Of a stretch of 5,366 nt of DNA, positions 1-2,860 are shown one piece after another. Position numbers and translations under genes: made by a program. Each line of letters opens with the position of its first letter. The stretch's first letter is position 1. Source of the stretch: Devosia equisanguinis (GTDB taxonomy: Bacteria; Pseudomonadota; Alphaproteobacteria; Rhizobiales; Devosiaceae); contig CAMDAL010000284.1 of the NCBI GenBank assembly GCA_945888565.1, positions 1-5,366 on the forward strand, written 5' to 3'. The notes below the pieces were generated by a model, which made no database searches, was not told the DNA's origin, and worked only from the letters and a program-made list of their open reading frames with translations.

Positions 1-727
1 GCCCGACCAGAAGCGCAGGCAGCACCACGCCTCCAGTCAGGATTGAAGCCACCGAAATCAGCGCGACGGCGCTGATCAGCAGCATGATTTGCAGCACGGG
101 GACGCGCGCCATCCCCGTCTCGCCGCTCGAGCGCGGAATGACCCGCAGCGCCAGCAGCCCGAGCAGCGCGGAGCAGGGGACGATGACGAAGAACGCCAGC
201 CGCCAGCCGTCGAACGCCGCGAACACCCCGCCGATCGCGGGGCCGATCACCGTCGAGACCCCCCACACCGACGAGATCAGTGCGAAGGCCCGGCCCCACA
301 GTTCCTGCGGGAAGATGACCCGGATCATCGAATAGCTCATCGCCGTCAGCAGCCCGGCGCCGAGACCCTGGATGGCGCGACCGGCCAGCATTGTGGGCAT
401 GTTCGGTGCCAGCCCGCAGATCAGGCTGCCGAGCCCGAACCCGAAGGCTGCCACCAGATAGATGCCGCGTGGCCCGAGGTTGAACGGCCGCACCGCCGCA
501 AAGATCGAGGCCATGATCGAGGCGACGATGAACACCGTGGTGTTCCAGGCGAACAGCTCGAGCCCGCCGATCTCGCTCACCACCGAAGGCAGCAGCGTCG
601 AGACGATGAACGTCTCCATCGCCTGCAGTCCGACGCCCGAGGCGAGCGTGATGGCGGCTAGCCCACGCGCGCCCTGGAACATCGCGCCCCAGGAATTGTC
701 GGCCGGAGCTGCTACTGCCGCTGCCAT
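1..727 (-). CDS. MFS drug-efflux transporter, N-terminal 242 residues (runs off left edge)
   Basis: Inner-membrane proton-driven exporter of the major facilitator superfamily, drug:H+ antiporter type. Only the N-terminal half is present; the reading frame is open to the window edge. The first helix lies near residues 24-45 (METFIVSTLLP follows at 37-47). A degenerate motif A (RPFNLGPRG) is at 80-88, the motif B arginine region RAIQGLGAG at 117-125, and the antiporter signature motif C (GVSTVIGPAIGG) at 156-167. Further hydrophobic spans are at about 178-196 and 212-242. ATG at 727 was chosen because GAGG lies 5 nt upstream. An in-frame ATG at 757 abuts the likely -10 element and would fall upstream of the transcript start. 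The gene is divergent from soxR with a SoxR box between them, so it is probably a SoxR target that exports redox-active compounds. The substrate is unknown. A 14-helix DHA2-like member is likeliest, but the missing C-terminal half would decide. Confidence 0.9.
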   Translation of the reverse strand, partial: MAAAVAAPADNSWGAMFQGARGLAAITLASGVGLQAMETFIVSTLLPSVVSEIGGLELFAWNTTVFIVASIMASIFAAVRPFNLGPRGIYLVAAFGFGLGSLICGLAPNMPTMLAGRAIQGLGAGLLTAMSYSMIRVIFPQELWGRAFALISSVWGVSTVIGPAIGGVFAAFDGWRLAFFVIVPCSALLGLLALRVIPRSSGETGMARVPVLQIMLLISAVALISVASILTGGVVLPALLVG

Positions 728-757
728 GTCGTCCTCGCTATCCAGATCGTGGGGCAT

Positions 758-788
758 GCTCTACAACCTCAAGTGCACTTCAGGTAAA
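758..788 (-). promoter_or_regulatory. SoxR-dependent promoter and SoxR box upstream of the MFS gene
   Basis: Positions 767-784 read CCTCAAGTGCACTTCAGG. This 18-bp dyad has one mismatched pair and closely matches the established SoxR operator CCTCAAGTTAACTTGAGG. On the minus strand it sits between TTTACC (783-788, same as the -35 of Escherichia coli soxS as I recall it) and a weak -10 TAGAGC (758-763). The 19-bp spacer is the hallmark of MerR-family activated promoters. Transcription would start near 750, leaving a leader of about 24 nt before ATG 727. The box is also 21 bp upstream of soxR, so it may control soxR itself. Confidence 0.87.
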
Positions 789-804
789 GGGGCAAATTCA
801 TCAA

Positions 805-1263
805 ATGTCGCGCGAACTGACAGTGGGGCAGGTGGCCGCGCGCAGCGGCCTCGCCGTTTCGGCGCTGCACTTCTACGAAAAGAAGGGGCTGATCCGCTCG
901 CACCGCACCTCCGGCAACCAGCGGCGCTACGATCGCGACGTGCTGCGGCGCCTCGCCATCGTCCGCATGGCGCAGGAACTGGGGATCCCGTTGAGCGAAG
1001 TTGCCGAAGCGCTGTCGCGCGTGCCGCTCGGTCAAATCCCGAGTGCCGAGGATTGGCGAGGCATGTCGGCGGTCTGGTACGAAAAGCTCGACCGCCGCGT
1101 CACCATGCTCATCCGCATGCGCGACGAGCTCAACGGCTGCATCGGCTGCGGCTGCCTGTCCACCACCAGTTGCCCGCTGATGAACGCCGGCGACCGGCTG
1201 GCCGACGAGGGCCCCGGCCCGCGCCGGCTGCTGCGGGACGGCGGCGACACCTACAAGAGCTGA
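805..1263 (+). CDS. soxR: Redox-sensing MerR-family transcriptional activator SoxR
   Basis: Cytoplasmic homodimeric regulator that senses redox-cycling compounds through a [2Fe-2S] cluster and activates promoters with overlong spacers by DNA distortion. The protein has 152 residues, near the usual 150-155. The N-terminal winged helix-turn-helix is at about 5-70, with LTVGQVAARSGLAVSALHFYE and the SGNQRRY wing at 36-42. A dimerisation helix covers about 80-110. The cluster-binding motif C-X2-C-X-C-X5-C is complete at Cys112, 115, 117 and 123 (CIGCGCLSTTSCPL), which separates SoxR from other MerR proteins. The start at 805 has a purine tract (AAAGGGG) about 12 nt upstream, somewhat far. It is divergent from the MFS pump and shares the SoxR box with it, so a drug-responsive efflux role is likely, as in non-enteric bacteria where SoxR controls pumps rather than soxS. 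No soxS-like gene is visible. Confidence 0.97.
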   Translation: MSRELTVGQVAARSGLAVSALHFYEKKGLIRSHRTSGNQRRYDRDVLRRLAIVRMAQELGIPLSEVAEALSRVPLGQIPSAEDWRGMSAVWYEKLDRRVTMLIRMRDELNGCIGCGCLSTTSCPLMNAGDRLADEGPGPRRLLRDGGDTYKS

Positions 1264-1525
1264 CGGCCCGGAACCGCCGCGCGCCCGGCATCGTTGTCGC
1301 GATCAGCGTCAACACCGGAATCTCGCGCGTCGACCTGCTTGTCACGATCGGCCCCGAGGAAACCCGCACTCCGCGCTCGGGTACTACCTCATGGCGGCCG
1401 CTTTGCTGGCGGTGCTGGTGCTGGCCGCCATGCGGCGGTTCTCGCACGACGTCATCAGTAAGGGTGAAGCCCCGCCGGACGGCAAATAACGATCGACATC
1501 AGGGGATTGCCCTCGGCGGCTGACG
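1264..1525. other. Intergenic stretch after soxR, no convincing gene
   Basis: These 262 bases lie between the soxR stop and the first hairpin of the repeat array. I see no intrinsic terminator with a T-run after soxR and no conserved protein. The only candidate is a short hydrophobic frame at 1391-1489, listed separately. Longer frames on both strands here are arginine- and proline-rich shadows typical of GC-rich DNA. Confidence 0.6.
1391..1489 (+). CDS. Possible 32-residue single-helix membrane peptide
   Basis: This short ATG-to-TAA frame encodes a peptide with hydrophobic residues 2-14 (AAALLAVLVLAAM), then RRF and a polar charged tail ending in PPDGK. The shape, a short helix followed by arginines, resembles small inner-membrane proteins. 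No good ribosome binding site lies at the usual distance; GAGGAAA is about 30 nt upstream. The frame stays open upstream of the ATG with low-complexity residues. I do not recognise a family. It could be chance: alanine- and leucine-rich runs arise easily in GC-rich DNA. Confidence 0.25.
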   Translation: MAAALLAVLVLAAMRRFSHDVISKGEAPPDGK

Positions 1526-1649
1526 AGCGCGGTTGCCGCCCGGGAGGAGTGGCCACAACCGCGCTATTGCTCGCCTGCTCGGGTCCAGACACGCGAGCCG
1601 TCAGATAACCGGAGAGGGGCAGCGACAGGGTTGCGCGCTCCGTCTCCGG
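1526..1649 (-). ncRNA. Array unit 0 (most diverged), with CUCCUCCC loop
   Basis: H1: AGCGCGGTTG at 1526-1535 pairs perfectly with CAACCGCGCT at 1556-1565. An inner GCC/GGC closes a loop that reads ACTCCTCCCG on the minus strand, holding the CUCCUCCC motif. H2: GCTCG 1577-1581 pairs with CGAGC 1594-1598, but the loop lacks the ACTTGGGGTG signature. H3: CCGGAG 1609-1614 pairs with CTCCGG 1644-1649, and the helix continues inward almost unbroken to GCG/CGC around a loop containing CAGGG. It is placed as a unit by the order and spacing of its hairpins. There is no T-run after it on either strand, so no intrinsic terminator is evident. Confidence 0.5.
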
Positions 1650-1659
1650 CAGTCTGACT

Positions 1660-1761
1660 GCCACCGTGGGGAGGGAACACGGCGGCCGTCAGTCGTGGGC
1701 CGGCAAACTTGGGGTGACCGGCCCGGCCATCCGGGAGCCGCAGGGAGTCGGCACCGGATGG
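1660..1761 (-). ncRNA. Array unit 1, three-hairpin structured element
   Basis: H1: CCGTG 1664-1668 pairs with CACGG 1678-1682 around GGGAGGGAA. After one A/C mismatch the stem continues with GCC 1660-1662 and GGC 1684-1686. H2: GGGCCGG 1697-1703 pairs with CCGGCCC 1718-1724; its loop 1704-1717 contains ACTTGGGGTG. H3: CCATCCGG 1727-1734 pairs with CCGGATGG 1754-1761. Inside, GCCG 1737-1740 pairs with CGGC 1749-1752 around CAGGGAGT. All stems except one pair are perfect, and their sequences differ from units 2 and 3. Confidence 0.6.
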
Positions 1762-1782
1762 ATCTCTTGAATTTCTCCGGAC

Positions 1783-1883
1783 CGGCGACGGGATGAACCA
1801 CGCCGCCGATCCAGGGACGAAGCCGGGTACTTGGGGTGCCGGCTCCGGTCCACCCGGTCTGCTGCAGGGACTGCATCGGGCGG
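1783..1883 (-). ncRNA. Array unit 2, three-hairpin structured element
   Basis: H1: CGGCG 1783-1787 pairs with CGCCG 1801-1805; the loop holds GGGATGAAC, a variant of GGGAGGGAAC. H2: AGCCGG 1821-1826 pairs with CCGGCT 1839-1844 around GTACTTGGGGTG, the same 12-nt loop as unit 3 on a different stem. H3: CCACCCG 1850-1856 pairs with CGGGCGG 1877-1883 with one mismatch, and an inner TGCAG-GGA-CTGCA hairpin spans 1863-1875. A second CAGGGAC lies between H1 and H2 at 1812-1818, absent from the other units. Confidence 0.55.
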
Positions 1884-1900
1884 TCGTTCAGGTGCTGGAT

Positions 1901-2011
1901 CGGCCGCCGCGGGAGGGAACGCGGCGGCCGGCCAGTTGTCGGATCGGCGTACTTGGGGTGGCCGACCCGCCGTCCCGCCTCAGGCTGCCGCAGGGAGTCG
2001 GTGCGAGGCGG
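1901..2011 (-). ncRNA. Array unit 3, three-hairpin structured element
   Basis: H1: CGGCCGCCGC 1901-1910 pairs perfectly with GCGGCGGCCG 1921-1930 around the loop GGGAGGGAAC. H2: GG-TCGGC at 1941-1948, with A1943 bulged, pairs with GCCGACC 1961-1967 around GTACTTGGGGTG. H3: CCGCCTC 1975-1981 pairs with GAGGCGG 2005-2011, and an inner GCCG 1987-1990 pairs with CGGT 1999-2002 around CAGGGAGT. If the minus strand is transcribed, this is the first unit after the receiver gene. Confidence 0.6.
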
Positions 2012-2028
2012 AATTCCGAGATATTGTT

Positions 2029-2057
2029 GCCGGAGGCCGCTTGGGACAGCCTCCGGC
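2029..2057 (-). ncRNA. Hairpin with CUUGGG-type loop upstream of the array
   Basis: GCCGGAGGC at 2029-2037 pairs perfectly with GCCTCCGGC at 2049-2057. The 11-nt loop is CGCTTGGGACA on the plus strand and TGTCCCAAGCG on the minus strand. The CTTGGG core is shared with the H2 loops of the array, so this may be a partial or degenerate unit. No T-tract follows on either strand. Confidence 0.5.
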
Positions 2058-2063
2058 GAAGTA

Positions 2064-2124
2064 ACGGGGAGCGCGCTTGGGAATGCAATCGGCAGTGGCC
2101 TGCCTAAAGCAACACGCTCCCCGT
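2064..2124 (-). ncRNA. Long-range 10-bp stem enclosing a second CGCTTGGGA and a small hairpin
   Basis: ACGGGGAGCG 2064-2073 pairs perfectly with CGCTCCCCGT 2115-2124. The 41-nt interior carries a second exact CGCTTGGGA (2074-2082; the first is at 2038-2046) and a GGCAG-TGGC-CTGCC hairpin at 2091-2104. It lies between the receiver stop codon and the repeat array. It could be a 3'-end or processing structure, or the head of a small RNA. On the minus strand a TTACTT stretch follows it, too short for a convincing intrinsic terminator. Confidence 0.45.
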
Positions 2125-2127
2125 CGA

Positions 2128-2157
2128 CACGTAACCTGTGGACGCAGTAGTTACGTG
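2128..2157 (-). promoter_or_regulatory. Stem-loop overlapping the receiver gene's stop codon
   Basis: CACGTAAC at 2128-2135 and GTTACGTG at 2150-2157 are perfect 8-bp inverted repeats separated by 14 nt. The right arm includes the TAA stop (2151-2153) of the minus-strand receiver gene. No U-run follows, so it is not a textbook terminator. It may protect or process the mRNA 3' end, or be a DNA binding site. Confidence 0.4.
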
Positions 2158-2597
2158 CCAACCGCTTCAAGGCGCTGATTACGCACCCAGAAACTCGCAA
2201 TCGCCGCAGCTTCGCGACGATAGAAATCGATGTCCGCCTGTCGCTCGAACACAGCGTCGGCTCCGGCCGCCAGCAACGCGTCGCGGACCTCGCGGTCGAG
2301 CGTCGATGCCACGGCGGCAATCAGCAGGGCGGTGCCGTCCTGCATGCCGCGCAGCTTGCGGATGAAGTCGGCGGTCGCGGTGCTCGAGGACTTGAGGTCC
2401 ACGATCACCAGGCCGGGCAGGGTGGCCTTGCGGTCATCCAGCAGTGCGCCCAGTTCGGTGCCCGCAATGACCTCGCCATCGAGCCAGCTGACCGATGGCG
2501 CGCCATGGGCGAGCAGCATCCGGATCATCAGCCGGGCCGAATGGGAGTCGTCGTCGACCAGCGCCATGAAGGGCTGGACGGCACCCTGCGAGTTCAT
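2151..2597 (-). CDS. Stand-alone response-regulator receiver domain protein, atypical
   Basis: A 148-residue cytoplasmic protein made of one CheY-like receiver domain with no output domain, presumably acting by protein contact in a phosphorelay. The acidic cluster is DDD at 15-17 (FMALVDDDS), and the phospho-acceptor is probably Asp67 in LVIVDLKSS. The beta-4 region reads LLIAAVAS (91-98), and beta-5/loop reads GADAVFERQADID (112-124). The usual Lys-Pro is therefore missing, with Glu118/Arg119 there instead, and the switch Thr/Ser is not in its normal place. Phosphorylation may be weak or absent. The start at 2597 is supported by AAGAAGGAAG ending 4 nt upstream. The frame extends 53 codons further, but without a Shine-Dalgarno sequence or conserved content. 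It is divergent from the TPR gene, and the hairpin array follows on the same strand. No histidine kinase is nearby, so its partner is unknown. Confidence 0.85.
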   Translation of the reverse strand: MNSQGAVQPFMALVDDDSHSARLMIRMLLAHGAPSVSWLDGEVIAGTELGALLDDRKATLPGLVIVDLKSSSTATADFIRKLRGMQDGTALLIAAVASTLDREVRDALLAAGADAVFERQADIDFYRREAAAIASFWVRNQRLEAVGT

Positions 2598-2698
2598 AAA
2601 GCTTCCTTCTTGCCGCACCGCGCAGCAATGGGCCGAACTGACTGATACGTAGAGACTAGTCGCGCCCTTGGGCACCAAACCCACTCGTCGTAGGTCAG

Positions 2699-2712
2699 CG
2701 GGATTGATCCCG
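2699..2712. promoter_or_regulatory. 14-bp palindrome, possible operator
   Basis: CGGGAT-TG-ATCCCG has perfect 6-bp arms. It lies about 100 bp upstream of the receiver start and 146 bp upstream of the TPR start. The protein that might bind it is not known, and chance is possible. Confidence 0.25.
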
Positions 2713-2769
2713 ATTGCTGGTACCGTGCAGCGACGGGTCCCATATGACGGCTGCATGTCAAACTGAAAA

Positions 2770-2794
2770 GGAACACCGGGGTAACAGCCGCGTA
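2770..2794 (+). promoter_or_regulatory. EcfG-like general-stress promoter candidate
   Basis: GGAAC (2770-2774), a 16-nt spacer and CGTA (2791-2794) match the alphaproteobacterial EcfG sigma-factor consensus GGAAC-N16/17-CGTT with one mismatch. It is oriented toward the TPR gene, and its -10 ends 63 nt upstream of the proposed start. The same bases contain two GTAAC copies 11 bp apart (2781-2785, 2792-2796), which could instead be a head-to-tail regulator site. Confidence 0.4.
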
Positions 2795-2807
2795 ACCCGG
2801 CTTGCGT

Positions 2808-2819
2808 TTTACATGTAAA
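2808..2819. promoter_or_regulatory. TTTACATGTAAA perfect palindrome, possible operator
   Basis: A perfect 12-bp AT-rich dyad in otherwise GC-rich DNA. It lies 38 bp upstream of the proposed TPR start and just downstream of the EcfG-like -10 element, so a bound protein would block transcription or early elongation. The binding protein is unknown. Confidence 0.35.
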
Positions 2820-2846
2820 TCGACGACGGTTGATCGTCTCTTGGAC

Positions 2847-2860
2847 AGGGGATCGCTCTG
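2847..2860 (+). promoter_or_regulatory. Ribosome binding site deciding a CTG start
   Basis: AGGGGA at 2847-2852 lies 5 nt before an in-frame CTG at 2858. Translation from there gives MTDTGQPDALVEAALEQLL, which runs straight into the conserved N-terminal domain. The alternative GTG at 3023 has no purine-rich sequence upstream and would cut that domain in half. A sequencing error or a natural ATG-to-CTG change would give the same picture. Confidence 0.6.

Larger units (their letters stand above)
1526..2011 (-). repeat. Four-unit tandem array of structured elements, about 122-bp period
   Basis: Four diverged units occur in a row. Each contains three hairpins, called here H1, H2 and H3 in plus-strand order. 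Plus-strand loop anchors are: H1 GGGA at 1542, 1669, 1790 and 1911; H2 ACTTGGGGTG at 1707, 1829 and 1951; H3 CAGGG at 1626, 1741, 1865 and 1991. The H2 spacing is exactly 122 bp twice. Stems differ between units but remain complementary, which is the pattern expected of RNA structure. 122 is not a multiple of three, which argues against coding. Minus is assigned because the loops are then CU-rich (CUCCUCCC, UUCCCUCCC, CACCCCAAGU, CUCCCUGC) and the array follows the receiver gene on that strand. The structure is seen directly; the strand and RNA nature are inferred. Confidence 0.75.

Noticed and set aside
725..757. ATG at 757 as the MFS start
   Set aside because: It has a GAGG 9 nt upstream, but it directly follows the -10 element of the SoxR-type promoter and so would not be in the mRNA; the added residues (MPHDLDSEDD) look like leader sequence.
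1669..1920. GGAAC in the H1 loops as EcfG -35 boxes
   Set aside because: No CGTT lies 16-17 nt downstream in units 1 or 3, and unit 2 has TGAAC; the bases are explained by the hairpin loops.
1669..1960. G-quadruplexes from GGGG and GGG runs on the plus strand
   Set aside because: Runs are few and spread between stable GC stems; four close G-runs do not occur within one loop.
1526..2011. CRISPR array
   Set aside because: The period is far too long, there are no near-identical 24-37 bp repeats and no cas genes, and conservation is confined to hairpin loops.
1526..2011. REP/BIME-type palindromes or a transposon end
   Set aside because: Such elements have conserved stems and near-identical copies. 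Here the stems vary and the loops are conserved, and no transposase or target-site duplication is visible. Not fully excluded.
1455..2320. Long minus-strand open frames across the repeat array (1455-1664, 1601-2320)
   Set aside because: The predicted proteins are arginine/proline/serine-rich with no family features. The 122-bp period changes frame from unit to unit, and the second frame overlaps the receiver gene out of frame.
1830..2365. Plus-strand frames at 1793-2150 and 2138-2365
   Set aside because: They cross the hairpins or lie antisense to the receiver gene, with shadow-type amino-acid composition and no ribosome binding sites.
2598..2756. N-terminal extension of the receiver protein up to ATG 2756
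   Set aside because: The receiver domain begins right after M at 2597, which has a strong Shine-Dalgarno sequence; the extension is not receiver-like and would cover the promoter region.
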